Shown here piece after piece: positions 53,017-63,600 of a stretch of 64,000 bases of DNA; positions within the stretch are counted from its first letter, which is position 1, and each line of letters begins with the position of its first letter. This stretch comes from Stramonita haemastoma (lineage: Eukaryota; Mollusca; Gastropoda; Neogastropoda; Muricidae), in assembly GCA_030674155.1 (NCBI GenBank), contig CM060317.1:89191166-89255165 (forward strand). Direction: 5' to 3'. The notes under the pieces are model-generated. The model was given only the letters and a program-made list of their open reading frames with translations. It searched no databases and had not been told where the DNA came from. The position numbers were made by a program, and so were the translations under genes.

Positions 53017-53574
53017 CTTTAAAAAAAAAAGTCAGCAGCCAAAACGTTATGTTGAAGTTCAAAATTTCACAGTTTGTTTCCCAGCTGTTCAAGTGGTCCA
53101 CACTGCATGCAGATGTCAGGCCGTTTGAAATGGAAAAACAAAAAAGAAAAGAAAAATCAAATCAACTCACTCTGACTACTCAACAGAGACACGATTTGCA
53201 CGCGAGTGTTGTGTCGCTAAATGTGTTTTCGTGTCCCTAACTGGAGTAAGACCATCAACTGCAAAACCTGTTCTAAATTTAACTGGAAATAATTTCTAAG
53301 CTGACGAGCACATCCCTCTTTATCGATTCGCTTGAAAAACTGACCCAAAATGATGGCCATAAGAAGATACTATACAGACAAAATCTAAGTAAAGACTGCA
53401 TTTCCACAGGAAGTTTTAGAACTGATGGAAAAATTTTACTTCTTTTGAGCATGTTCTCTTTACGACACTAACCACTTAACGACACCACACACCACAGCAG
53501 CGTTCAAATTCAAGGTTTTGTTCAGCTAGGCGCGAATGTTTACCGTTTGGGTTTTTCTATACGCAAAGGCTTAC
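53017..53574 (-). other. Putative intron
   Basis: 558 bases between two minus-strand exon candidates. AT-rich with no repeat recognised. Confidence 0.3.
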
Positions 53575-53641
53575 CTTGGGTAGTGAATGTGTAGGCTACT
53601 TTAGCAATGTTCCTGCTGACTGACTGCTTCTCTGTCTGTCT
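53575..53641 (-). CDS. Candidate Ig-like exon (strand E), minus strand
   Basis: Donor ACCCAAG|GTAAGC on the minus strand. An acceptor GGTTTGATACAG| gives 67 bases: 22 codons, RQTEKQSVSRNIAKVAYTFT and TQ, plus one base. KVAYTFTTQ suits Ig strand E just before the GNDGKQHWYTC region. The acceptor is weak, so the 5' border is uncertain. The stretch near it is GACAGACAG-rich, which could mimic coding. Confidence 0.33.
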
Positions 53642-53739
53642 CTGTATCAAACCTATCAGACCACATTATGCATGTATTCACTCTGTGTGTATGCGTGCAT
53701 GCATGCATGCGTGCATGTGTATGTGTGTGTGTGTGCATG

Positions 53740-54129
53740 TGACTGCGGCCCTGAACTTTGCTCTCCTAGATCATATTGTGTGTTATCATTATCATTATGT
53801 CTATTTCTACGTATTATTGCGTACACTGTACAAGGTTTTGTTCCCACAAACTTGCTATATTCAAGCCAGGCTTCCCTTTATGTTGCGAAAAGAACGGCGC
53901 CGTCTATTAGAAAGAGCCCAGAAAGTATATATGTATAAAGTAGAGCATTCTCGTGGTGCCGTGGCTCTGTTACTGTAGAATCATCGGGGTTGGACGGGAC
54001 TCAGTCTGGCCCTTTGTCACATCTCCTGGAAATGCGCCTTTTTCTTGGGATGTGTCTGTGTGTGTGAGTGCATGCGTGCGCGCCGTGGTGATTGTGTGTG
54101 CGCTTTTGTGTTTGTGTAATAGTAGTAGT

Positions 54130-54170
<41 letters not shown>

Positions 54171-54640
54171 TGTTAGTAGTAGTAGTAGTATGTCTACTAC
54201 TACGTATTATAGCGTACACTGTACAAGCTTTTGTTCCAACAAACTTGCTAAATTCAAGCCAGGCTACCTTATTCAGGGCTGTGATTTTGCCACGAGACCT
54301 GCGCCACGCATATCGAAGATGCTATTAAAGTGACTATGCATACAGTAAAGCCATATGCATTGGTGCCATAGGGTCTGTTACTGTGCAAAAGTCGGGGTTG
54401 GACGGGACTTAAACCGGCCCGTTGTCGCATTTTCTCGAAATGCGCCCTGTTCTTGGGGATATGTATTCGCGCATCATGCGAGCGCAGGCTGTGTTTGTGT
54501 GTTTGTGTGTGCGGTTTATTGTGTGTGCACATGTAGAGGCAGCCCCTCAATTTACTGTGGTGCAGTATATTGTAATGATATGCAAATGAATCTCATTTTT
54601 GTGGACGCTTTCTTTTTAAGCGAATGCACTTTTTTGAGGG
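53740..54640 (+). repeat. Second array of the 395-bp repeat
   Basis: CGTACACTGTACAAG at 53820 and 54213 (393 apart), followed by ACAAACTTGCTA, GTTACTGT...GTCGGGGTTGG and CACATCTCCTGGAAATGCGC. (AGT)n at 54118-54195 occupies the place of the ATT run in the 34-kb units. Confidence 0.88.
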
Positions 54641-54701
54641 GTATCCTCCATGTTCCCTGCCTCCTCTCCAGTGTGAAGCTCTAGGATTGGGCCTGTCAGC
54701 C

Positions 54702-54863
54702 ACACTGGGACCTGTGAACAGATAAAGCATCACTGACTGGGACCTGTGAACAGAGAAAGCATCACTGACTGGGACCTGTGAACAGATAAAGCATCACTGA
54801 CTGGGACCTGTGAACAGAGAAAGCATCACTGACTGGGACCTGTGAACAGAGAAAGCATCACTG
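54702..54863. repeat. 32-bp minisatellite, five units
   Basis: ACTGGGACCTGTGAACAGAG then AAAGCATCACTG; units differ only at AGATA/AGAGA. Confidence 0.97.
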
Positions 54864-55241
54864 ATGAATTACCAACTGTCATGCAGGATCCCCCAACATA
54901 AGCTACACTTCTTTCCTTCACTTATATCTCTTCATGCCTGTGTCTCTATCTCTGTCTGTCTGTATATGTCTTTCTGTAAATCTGTCTCCCTTTGTATTAT
55001 TTCCTATATATTTCATGTTTTGCTTTTTGGTCTCCCTCTCACACACATGCACGTAATTACGTGTGCTTGCAGGCACATACACACAAACACGTGTAAACTT
55101 ATGCATGCACGCTGGCATGTGCATATAAACAAGAACACACACGCGCGCGCGCACACGAGTGCAAGAGCAACCGAAAATAGCTCAGCTAGACCTTCGGAAG
55201 ATAAACATAAATATGTTTTGTTGTCTTTATTCTTATGACAG
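54864..55241. other. Spacer with CA/CG-rich stretch
   Basis: ACACACACGCGCGCGCGCAC at 55135-55155. No gene before the acceptor at 55241. Confidence 0.45.
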
Positions 55242-55389
55242 TGAAACTAGACTTGTAATTTCAATTCACTGTTACCAGAGTACGGTTATATATCTTAATG
55301 GAGGAAACGGTTGCTTACAGAAAACTCTCATCATTGGTGAACCTCAAAACTTTGGCCAAGGATGGATGCTACGACATGAAAACTCTTAA
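55242..55389 (+). CDS. Candidate terminal exon, + strand
   Basis: The acceptor TTGTCTTTATTCTTATGACAG| opens one base and 48 codons to TAA at 55387. The peptide is ETRLVISIHCYQSTVIYLNG then GNGCLQKTLIIGEPQNFGQG then WMLRHENS. Its alternating hydrophobic pattern and two Cys suit a beta domain, perhaps an Ig strand B region. It starts after a phase 2 exon, so it does not follow 50723 directly. Parts resemble sequence at 5826-5860. An early stop in a V/I-type domain would suggest a relic. Confidence 0.3.
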
Positions 55390-56015
55390 GAAAAAAATAT
55401 TTAGCACAGCATCACACCCCTTTAAACACACTAAACCGCAAATATGTAACTTCTTTGAAGAAGAAGTAGTGTAGGAAAAACAAGTGCAGGTACCAACTTG
55501 TTAATCATTGTGAAGATGACCTATGAAATGCAGTGAAACTCTAGCAATACCGTAAAGGACTTGCGTGTGTACTAGGCATTTGAGCTGATACTGAATCAAC
55601 ATGCTTCTTATCGATGAAACGTGCAATAGCGTAGGTTGACAGAGGTACTTTTTGTGGATGTGCGTGTGTGACTCAATATTTTAGTTTAACGTGTGTGTGT
55701 GAGTGTGAGTGTGTGTGTGTGTGCAAGCATACGTGCATGTGTGTATACGTATGAATGTGCGTGATGCATGAACGTGAGTGGTGCATACTTTTTGGTGAAA
55801 TGTTTGCAAAGCAATTAATGCCATTTATTATGAATCAAAATTGGAATTTTACTTTTTTGGGGTTATCTTGTATGGATCATACACGTTTGCGTCTGTGCTG
55901 TTTGTAATTGAAAATTAAGAACGTTTTCTTTAAGCTAGGGAATATTATCTCTGTGGCAGTATTGTACACATCTTTGAAGAAGAACCAGTCTTTGTTCTGT
56001 TTTGTTTTGTTTTAG
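55390..56015. other. Spacer with short GT tract
   Basis: GT at 55690-55722. TTTTGTTTTGTTTTAG at 56000-56015 is a strong acceptor. Confidence 0.4.
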
Positions 56016-56174
56016 CTTCTGGATGTGCCTGCATCCAAGGTCCCAATAGTGATTGAAGCTTTACCCACCTGTGGTAGTTTACAGCAAAACACTTTTCAGA
56101 ATTTAAAAGTGTCAATTGCACTCACCAGAATATTTGATATCCCTGTGACCTTTGAAGCTGCCTTCAAAAGATGA
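56016..56174 (+). CDS. Possible terminal exon inside a duplicated segment
   Basis: After a strong acceptor, 52 codons run to TGA at 56172: LLDVPASKVPIVIEALPTCG, then SLQQNTFQNLKVSIALTRIF, then DIPVTFEAAFKR. The paralogous segment at 59.72 kb has stops in this frame, so either only this copy is coding or the frame is fortuitous. It starts in phase 0. No family is recognised. Confidence 0.25.
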   Translation, partial: LLDVPASKVPIVIEALPTCGSLQQNTFQNLKVSIALTRIFDIPVTFEAAFKR

Positions 56175-56380
56175 TGATAAAAAGAGAAGTAGAAATGCTT
56201 TGAATATATGTTGAAAAAAAATAATAGGAGAAAATAAGCAACTAGTCAATCTTTGTGCCTTATGTTTGGGGATCCTATTTAAAGGATGCAAGGGAGGTCA
56301 TAAAGTTTGTATCTAGCCAAGTGGTCAGTCTTAGCTGGATAGTAACCCAAACATTACAATACACTTAAAGTGCATGCACA
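56036..56380 (+). repeat. 345-bp segmental duplicate, copy 1
   Basis: Aligns with 59725-60070 through TTTCAGAATTT, AGATGATGATAAAAAGAGAA/AGACGATGATAAAAAGAGAA, and GATGCAAGGGAGGTCATAAA, AGTTTGTATC.AGCCAAGTGG. Confidence 0.92.
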
Positions 56381-57079
56381 GGCAAGAGAAGTTGGGAAAA
56401 ATATAAATGGCCTACACTTGGATCTACTAGAGATGCAATTCCCCACTTGACACAACGAACCATGAACATGAACCGTTAAGAAAAAATATGAACCTTTAAG
56501 AAAATTAAGATCTAGTAAAGCATTACACCATTTATGCACAATAAAGCATAAACATGAAGCATCAAGAAAACATAAGATATTGTAAAGCATCACACCACTT
56601 TAGGCACACAGGGTCGAATAATTATAACGGTTGGGAAGGGGGTAGGTGGAGAGGGTGGAGTAATGGCTGCTAGCTCCATTATCCTCGATAGAAAAGAATA
56701 AATAACATAAATACATTTGCGTTGTTGAAGGGGAAGGATGGCAAAGGCCAGTGGAGAGGCAGGCTGTATCCCTCCTCACCCCTCACACAGGCGCTATCCA
56801 TCACCTGACTGATGATGGGAGGGAGAGTGAAGGGGCAGTGATGGATGACTCTTAATCTGGAGAATTCAAATAATTTTATAATGGCCCTGCTTCAAGGAAA
56901 AACACCTCAGATGTTTGCATTTCTATGATCAGAATATTGAAATCAGTCGAGGAGAGAGAGAAAAAAAATCTATCCCAAGCAGGTTCATTCAATTCCTGAT
57001 TGAATCTGGTGAGCTTCGCTTCCTCCAACAACTCAAAAATTGCTTGGCTGTAAAGTTTAATGGAATTTGTTCTTCTCTC
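56381..57079. other. Complex DNA, weak continuation of the duplicate
   Basis: Repeated CATAAACATGAA and AACCTTTAAGAAAA strings at 56460-56580, a SINE-tail relic (ATTATCCTCGATAGAAAAGA) at 56680, and TATCCATCACCTGACTGATG at 56797 that echoes 60100. 56860-57060 is repeat-free and has no long frame. Confidence 0.4.
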
Positions 57080-57093
57080 CTCTTCTCTCTCTC

Positions 57094-57170
<77 letters not shown>
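57080..57170. repeat. (CT)n microsatellite
   Basis: CT with TTC and CCT slips. 57171-57446 beyond it is AT-rich spacer ending in an acceptor. Confidence 0.96.
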
Positions 57171-57446
57171 GGCACCAATAAATACAAGTATAAATGAAGC
57201 GAATTGTAACGAAAAGATAAGGAGGCTACTCACAGAAACATTTAGAAGAATCTGTCACAAATACTAAAGAATCAAACCACTCAGTGTAAAAGTGAATTAA
57301 TGAAATATTGAAAGCTTTAAACAGTCACTTCCTCGAAACCTTTGATGAACACTGATGTAAATTGCTCTATTCAAAAAAGAGACCTACCCCTAATTACTCT
57401 CTTTCAATACTTAAACTCACTTCAATTTGCCCATCCTATTTTCCAG

Positions 57447-57711
57447 GAAAAAACCTCCAGAAGAGACTTACAACAATACTGACTTCCTCCTCCATCCTAC
57501 AATCATGACAGAGTCTTTCATGCTGCTGAGGGAATATTCTGAAGTGGATCAATCACCCTCTCTTGACCTCGCCCCAAGTTTCTCCACAGGCGCTGTACAA
57601 GAAGATGTTCTGACTGGATTTGCTACAGGGGATGCAGAACACCCAGCAAGGGTTGCTGATTCTGCTGTTTATTCTGGGGGTGTAGGAAGGCTGCTGGTTG
57701 TGACATCATGA
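57447..57711 (+). CDS. Candidate terminal exon, acidic Ser/Thr-rich tail
   Basis: TTTGCCCATCCTATTTTCCAG| precedes one base and 87 codons to TGA at 57709. The peptide starts KKPPEETYNNTDFLLHPTIM and goes on through TESFMLLREYSEVDQSPSLD and LAPSFSTGAVQEDVLTGFAT. It is acidic, with Tyr in ETYNN and REYSEV contexts, and looks like a receptor cytoplasmic tail; that is inference. The last residues and the stop lie in the start of a family R repeat, so the end may be exonised repeat. It needs a phase 2 donor upstream. No relation to the 50-kb Ig exons is proven. Confidence 0.4.
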
Positions 57712-57870
57712 GTGATGGCTTTAAACAGCAAAGGCCATTGTGTGGCCCCCTGCTGCAAATTGAATCATAACGGCCAGTGATTTGATTGGGTGGTCCACCA
57801 TCAGCTGGCAGCATCCTACAGGGAGCACGTCCCTTAATGGAGGAAACGTCTGGTTTGTGCTGGGTCAGAA
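57690..57870 (+). repeat. Family R repeat
   Basis: CTGCTGGTTGTGACATCATG, GAATCATAACGGCCAGTGAT, GGGAGCACGTCCCTTAATGG and GAAACGTCTGG. Confidence 0.88.
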
Positions 57871-58112
57871 ACTGAGTATTCTAGTTATTCTGACATTCTG
57901 CCGGAATAGGGAAATAGGATTTGGGAAGAAGAATGAATATATTCATTCCTTAGGTTTGTGGTTCTCTTCAGTGGTTTGAATGTGTTTATCATTAAGTGTT
58001 GTTTTTGTTTTGTTTGGGATTTTGGTTATCTATCAACTGTTGCCTTAATGCTTTTGCTTTGTTGTAGTTTGATTTGGTTTGGTTTACTGTTGCTGTTTTT
58101 GTTTGTTTTCAG
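57871..58112. other. T-rich spacer
   Basis: TTTTGTTT-rich DNA. No gene. Confidence 0.4.
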
Positions 58113-58215
58113 TAGAAGTAGTAGTAGCAGTAGAAGCAGAGGTAGTAGTAGTGATAGCAGCAGCAACACCAGTAGTAATAGTAAATAGTATAGTAGTAGC
58201 AGCAGCAGCAGTTGT
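58113..58215. repeat. (AGT)n/(AGC)n imperfect tract
   Basis: AGTAGT, AGCAGC and AGTGAT units. Confidence 0.92.
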
Positions 58216-58839
58216 AGTAGTGATCGCATTAAAAGTGGTTGTGATGTAGGTAATGGTGATGGTGTTGATGGCAGTGGGAACGTGAATATTTAGTTGAAAT
58301 AGACCATTCTAAAGCACTTTGATCATGTGGTGATAATACTGTTTTAAACGTGGTGACGGGAATGTTTTTAAATCGTTGCTCATGAATATTTGTGCACCTG
58401 TTAAGTCTATATTAAGGGGTTAGACAACCTTTTTACATACTGGCAATATAATATATTCGGAATATCAGTTCAAGATTTATTCTAAACTTTCTAGATCTTC
58501 ACATTTCTCGATATTATAAAACACGTCAGGACAAGTCAATGTATACATGTAGACATAAACTAAACTTGTGGGGAAACTTGTCTACCTGTGTGTCTGTCTG
58601 TCTGTCTGTGGGTTTTTTTTCTGTCTGGCGGTCTGTGTGTCCACCATGTCTGTATAAATGTCTCATTGGATTGTTTTAGTAAAATCCATTTACAACAACA
58701 ACAACAACACATGTGGCTTGATCTCTTAACCATCTGTATGTCTGTATTCCTGAAAGCTTTTGGGGAAATGTGTCTGTATTATCGATCTATCGGTCTGCAC
58801 TCTCTTTCTCTCCCTGGGAAAAGACAAGTCATTAAGTGC
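58216..58839. other. Spacer with short TCTG and CAA runs
   Basis: (TCTG)n at 58590-58608 and (CAA)n near 58695. No gene is supported. Confidence 0.4.
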
Positions 58840-59110
58840 CAAAAAAAGTCCAAGAACCATTTTCCACTCCCCTACGTTCAAAACCTATTGACGATTATTG
58901 GCTGTCAATCCCTAAATCAGAAAGCAAAACACTTGATTGACACTGACTATGGTAGACAAATTGAATGAATTCCTCCCAACTGCTTGGTTATGAACAATAA
59001 ACTCCAGTCGTATTCCTTATGCTCTTATGTGTAAAGGAGTCTGCAGATGCCAGCCCACATGATGAATTAATGGGTATGGTGGGTGAATAATTACTCTCTT
59101 TGTGTGTTCA
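58840..59110. promoter_or_regulatory. Possible cis-regulatory block
   Basis: Repeat-free DNA with TGTCAATC (58903-58910) and TGATTGACA (58934-58942), an inverted pair matching PBX/MEIS-type sites. Homeodomain-like ATGAATTAATGGG and GAATAATTAC lie near 59065 and 59087. Motifs this short arise by chance, and conservation is unknown. Confidence 0.2.
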
Positions 59111-59238
59111 GCAAAAATTTTGTTTTATTCTAAGATGGAATGTGAATGTAACCCTTAGAGCATTTGTAAACATTCGTGTTAGTAAGTGAAGGAAGTAAAA
59201 CAACAAAACAGGCTTTTTCAGCATCATCTAGCGCGCAC

Positions 59239-59388
59239 TGTAGACCAAATCTTGTTACGCTTTTCTTAAGAGTAGACCATGGTATGCCAGTGGTGTATTC
59301 GTCCCTCTGATTACACACTGTAGACCAAATCTTGTTCCGCTTTTCTTAAGAGTAGACCATGGTATGCCAGTGGTGTATTTGTCCCTCT
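59239..59388. repeat. Tandem duplication of a SINE fragment, about 75 bp
   Basis: CACTGTAGACCAAATCTTGT, TCCGCTTTTCTTAAGAGTAG and ACCATGGTATGCCAGTGGTG occur twice. The middle part is the main SINE body (TTCCGCTTTTCGTAAGAGTA). Confidence 0.93.
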
Positions 59389-59724
59389 GCTTACCGGCCA
59401 GCCTTTGTTGGCTCCTGTGTGCACAATCCCTGCTGGTGCTGGTGTCTGGGTAGTAGGGATGAGGTGTGTTTCCATTGCCTGCTTGTTCTATTTTAGTTCA
59501 GAGCTGCAAACTGGTATCTGTGACTAGTGGAGAATAAATAATTGCAAGTATTAACTTCTCAGTCATTTTGAAATTGACTTATCAAACATTCATTATCAGT
59601 CGTTTCATTGAATTGATAAGATTTGTCTTTTGTTGAATGCTCTTTTAGGCATGCATTTTTTAGTAAGTACCGTGCTTTTGGTTTAACCTGGCCCAGGATT
59701 TGACTTCTCGATGAGTTCTCATCA
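59389..59724. other. Spacer
   Basis: No feature recognised. Confidence 0.35.
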
Positions 59725-60070
59725 GAGTCCCGGTGGTGCTTTAAGCTCCACCTGCTGTGGTACCTTACAGCAAGACACATTTCAGAATTTTAAAGTGTCA
59801 ATTGCATTCAAATGAATATTTGATATCTCTGTGGCCTTTTGAAGCTGCCCTCAAAAGACGATGATAAAAAGAGAAAGTAGATATGCTTAGAATATATGTT
59901 TAAAAAAATGAATTGGAGAAATTACGCATATAGTGAATCTTTGTGCCTTATGTTTGTGGATTATTTAAAGGATGCAAGGGAGGTCATAAAGTTTGTATCC
60001 AGCCAAGTGGTCAGTCTTAGCTGGATAATAATCCAGACATTGAAATAGCCTACACTTTAAGTGCACGCAC
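59725..60070 (+). repeat. 345-bp segmental duplicate, copy 2
   Basis: Partner of 56036-56380. The open frame of copy 1 is broken here. Confidence 0.92.
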
Positions 60071-60242
60071 TTTGTCATCCCCACTAGCCCCAGACACTAG
60101 ACCCATCCATCGATGCCCTGACTGATCAGGGACTGTGCAAACAAGGGCCAAAGAAGGATGAGTGCTGATCAGAGGATTCACGATGGTTGTTCAAAATGAC
60201 CTCACGGTTGGCTGTAAATCTTCTGATTAAAAGATAGGTATG

Positions 60243-60530
60243 GTAAAGATGTCCCATAGCCTGTGTGGTCGTAGGGGAACAAGCCATCAGAGACCTCAGC
60301 TTCTCCAGGGGCCAGTATATTGAGGGCGGCGCCCATCTCCTCTCACTGCTTTTACCTTTCCTGACCCTAGAGAAGGCAGGTACCCATTTACAGCTGGGTG
60401 AACAGGGGGACTATACTAAAACCAAGGCACGCAAACTGTCACTTATCCAACTGGTAACCACGCTTGATGCTGCTTAATTTTGACTTGGGGAAAACGAGTG
60501 CTCTGACCTCTGAGTTATCCTGTCCCCTGC
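60243..60530 (-). mobile_element. Chimeric tRNA/5S SINE, minus strand
   Basis: From CCTGTGTGGTCGTAGGGGA, through GTATATTGAGGGCGGCGCCC and GTAACCACGCTTGATGCTGC, to a head ending CTCTGAGTTATCCTGTCCCC. 60071-60242 before it is spacer. Confidence 0.9.
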
Positions 60531-60906
60531 TTTAAAGATACAGTCAAGCAGGATAGTGCTTTTCTTATTTAATGTCATAAAAGTCAGACTTAACACAGAC
60601 ACACAGATGTGCACACACACACATACACATACACACACACACATTAAGAAAACAACGGGGGCATGATCAGAGGCAAAATGAGACAAACTATGAAAAACAG
60701 GTCACTATACTTCTTGAGACTGTAACATTTATATTTGTTGAAAAATTCCCCCATAGACAAAATAATATATACGAAACTCAGAGAACACGTGGGCATTTGT
60801 TTCTTCCTTCGCAGACTGATTTACATGACGAACATTTAGGTCACAGTTGTATATCTATGTAGTGTATGCAAATCTCTTTTAACACGCAGCTATTTTCTTT
60901 CATCAG
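60531..60906. other. Spacer with short (CA)n
   Basis: CA at 60608-60644. TATTTTCTTTCATCAG ends at 60906. Confidence 0.4.
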
Positions 60907-61031
60907 AGACTGAACTGAGGACTGAAGACTGGGTGGCATGTCATAGCTCAGCCCACTGGCAGGAAAGGCTTTATTCAAAGGGTTTCTTTGTTACCCGAGG
61001 AAATGTCTGTCTGGGTCCACAGAGAGAATGA
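60907..61031 (+). CDS. Possible terminal exon, 40 codons
   Basis: A good acceptor is followed by two bases and TELRTEDWVACHSSAHWQER then LYSKGFFVTRGNVCLGPQRE to TGA at 61029. The other frames stop within 12 bases. It is short and of unknown family, so the chance level is high. Confidence 0.22.
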
Positions 61032-61250
61032 TCGGAACCCACACTGGGGAAGCACTGGCAATGGGCTGTAAATTTAAGCTCGTCTTCTCTGTATTGATTT
61101 ACTTCTGTGTACTGGCCTCAGTGACTCTGATAATCTCAGTCTCTTGCCTCTCTGTCTCTCTTTGTCTCATTGTCTAATTTTTGTCTCTGTCTCTAGTTTT
61201 GTTGGTCTAGCTTTTTTAGCTATCTGTTTCTGTCTGCCTGTCCGTATCTG
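61032..61250. other. Spacer, pyrimidine-rich at its end
   Basis: No feature beyond increasing TCTG/CTGT content. Confidence 0.4.
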
Positions 61251-61442
<192 letters not shown>

Positions 61443-61855
61443 TCAATAAGCTAAACTTATAAATGAATACAGCTGGTGGCTTATTCCACAAAGAAGAATG
61501 TGTCATATAAACCAGGAGAAAGTAAGATGGTTAAAGATAGTAAAGACATCAGACATTGCGATAGTTTTTTTTATAAATAAAAATAGAGCTATTTTCTGTT
61601 CTTGAAGAACTTTACCAAATATTGGACTTTTTGGAAACACACTGTGTTGTAGTGGTGTATGCTGAAACTGTCGACAGTGGAGAACATGGTTACTTCAAGA
61701 GAGGGTAGATACCCCAGGCCATTGAGATAGGTTTGCTCTCTGCCATAGAAGTCGTTTGTTAGTGTTTCTGTTGCTTCCCAGGGCCCAACCTGTCTGGGTC
61801 AACTAGATAAGGAACTCCAACATACCTCTCTCGCTCACTTACTACATCTGTATCT
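61443..61855. other. Spacer
   Basis: No gene or matched repeat. Confidence 0.35.
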
Positions 61856-62052
<197 letters not shown>

Positions 62053-62159
62053 ACACTTTAATCCTCCCTAAGGACAATTACAATACTGACAGACATATTG
62101 ATACGAATCATAATCAAAGACACGAATAGCTACTGTCATTTTGTTCAGACCATATCTGA

Positions 62160-62334
62160 CAACCTCTCTCTCTGACTGTCTGTTCTGTCTCTCAGCGTCT
62201 GCTCTGTCTCTGTCTCTGTATCTGATCCTCTCTCTGTGTCTCTCTTCTACTCTCTCTTCCTCTCTCTCTGTCTTCTCTCTCTCTGCTCTCTCTCTCTCTT
62301 CTCTGTCTCCTCCTCTCTCTCTCTCTCTCTCTCT

Positions 62335-62400
<66 letters not shown>
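62160..62400. repeat. (CT)n microsatellite, interrupted
   Basis: CT with GT, CCT and TTC interruptions, pure at 62339-62399. Confidence 0.97.
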
Positions 62401-62403
<3 letters not shown>

Positions 62404-62660
62404 AGATCTGTGTGGTGTTGTGTTATGTGTGTTCATATGTATGTCTCTGTGTCTGTGTATCTTGTGTGTGAGTGCGCACGCATGAACCTGTATGTGTATG
62501 TATGTCTGCCTGAGCGGGCCTGTCTGTGTCTGTGTTTGTGTGTGTCTGCGCACGCGCCTGTGTGTGTCTGTGTGCATGTCTGTGTGTGTGTGTGTGCCTG
62601 CCTGTCTAACCATCTGTGTGTCTGTCAGTCCGTCTGTGTGTCTGTGTCAGTGTGGTATGA
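62401..62660. repeat. Degenerate GT/TCTG-rich tract
   Basis: TGTGTCTG, TGTATG and GTCTGT units. Confidence 0.85.
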
Positions 62661-62979
62661 AGCCGCGGGGAGGGGGTCTGACATTATTTTATATGGGCTG
62701 AGAGAGACGGGACCTGGGGCAATTCCTGTGAAAGTTGCAGACAAAATGGTTTCCCCCTATTCAGCAATATTATTCAATTTCCATCGACTTAGCTCCATTT
62801 TGCCTGCTAGACACTCGGGGGAAATCTTCATTTTTGTCGATGCTTTTTGCCTCTTGCCCTAAGCAGCCCAGCAAGCTCAAAGACTGGAAAAAGGCTTTTA
62901 GCTATGTGAGTTACGAGGGTATTTCCAACTAAGAAAATGTTGAGTTTATTTTCTTTTCTATTTTACGCATGTGTTGTGT
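62661..62979. other. Repeat-free block, no gene supported
   Basis: A + frame through 62862 (containing IILYGLRETGPGAIPVKVAD) enters from a microsatellite and has no acceptor. A second frame is open to 62932. Noncoding constraint is an alternative that cannot be tested here. Confidence 0.25.
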
Positions 62980-63001
62980 GCGTGTGCGTGCGTGCGTGTG
63001 T

Positions 63002-63062
<61 letters not shown>
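62980..63062. repeat. (GT)n microsatellite
   Basis: GCGT units then pure GT. 63063-63424 is spacer with a short GT/GC run at 63236-63292. Confidence 0.97.
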
Positions 63063-63064
<2 letters not shown>

Positions 63065-63424
63065 CAGTTTGTGCGCATGTGTGTGTGCGTGTATGTGTAT
63101 TTCTTCTCAGTATGTGTCCGTTACGTCATTCTTCATTTTAACATATTTTCCCTATTAATGATATTTGACGAAGGCACACAGAGAAAAAAGACCACAAAAA
63201 AGAGACAAGTACAAGCCTGTATGTGAATAAAATTGTGTGTTTGTGTATCTGTGTGTTCGTGCGCGCGTGTGTGTGTAAGTGTGTGTGTATTATTTCTTTC
63301 TTCAATTGAAGGTATTTTCACTATATATCAAATGAAGACATATACAGGGAGGGGGCGGGCATAACAGAGAAAAGTAGATGTCTGTGTATGAATGAGAGTT
63401 TGTGGCTTTTAATTAAATTAAAAA

Positions 63425-63565
63425 GTGTGTGTGTGTAGTGTGTGTGGAGGGTGATGGATGGTGTGGTGGTGTGTGTGGTGTGTATGTGTGTGTGTAGTGT
63501 GTGTGTGTATGGGGGGTGTTTGTGTTTGCGTGCGTGTGAGTGTGTGCGTGGGGGGGGCGTGTGTT
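63425..63565. repeat. GT/GGT-rich degenerate tract
   Basis: GTGTGTAGTGTGTG and GGTGTTTGTG units with a G run. Confidence 0.9.
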
Positions 63566-63600
63566 TTTGTATGGAATGGACTTTTGTCATTTCATTATTC

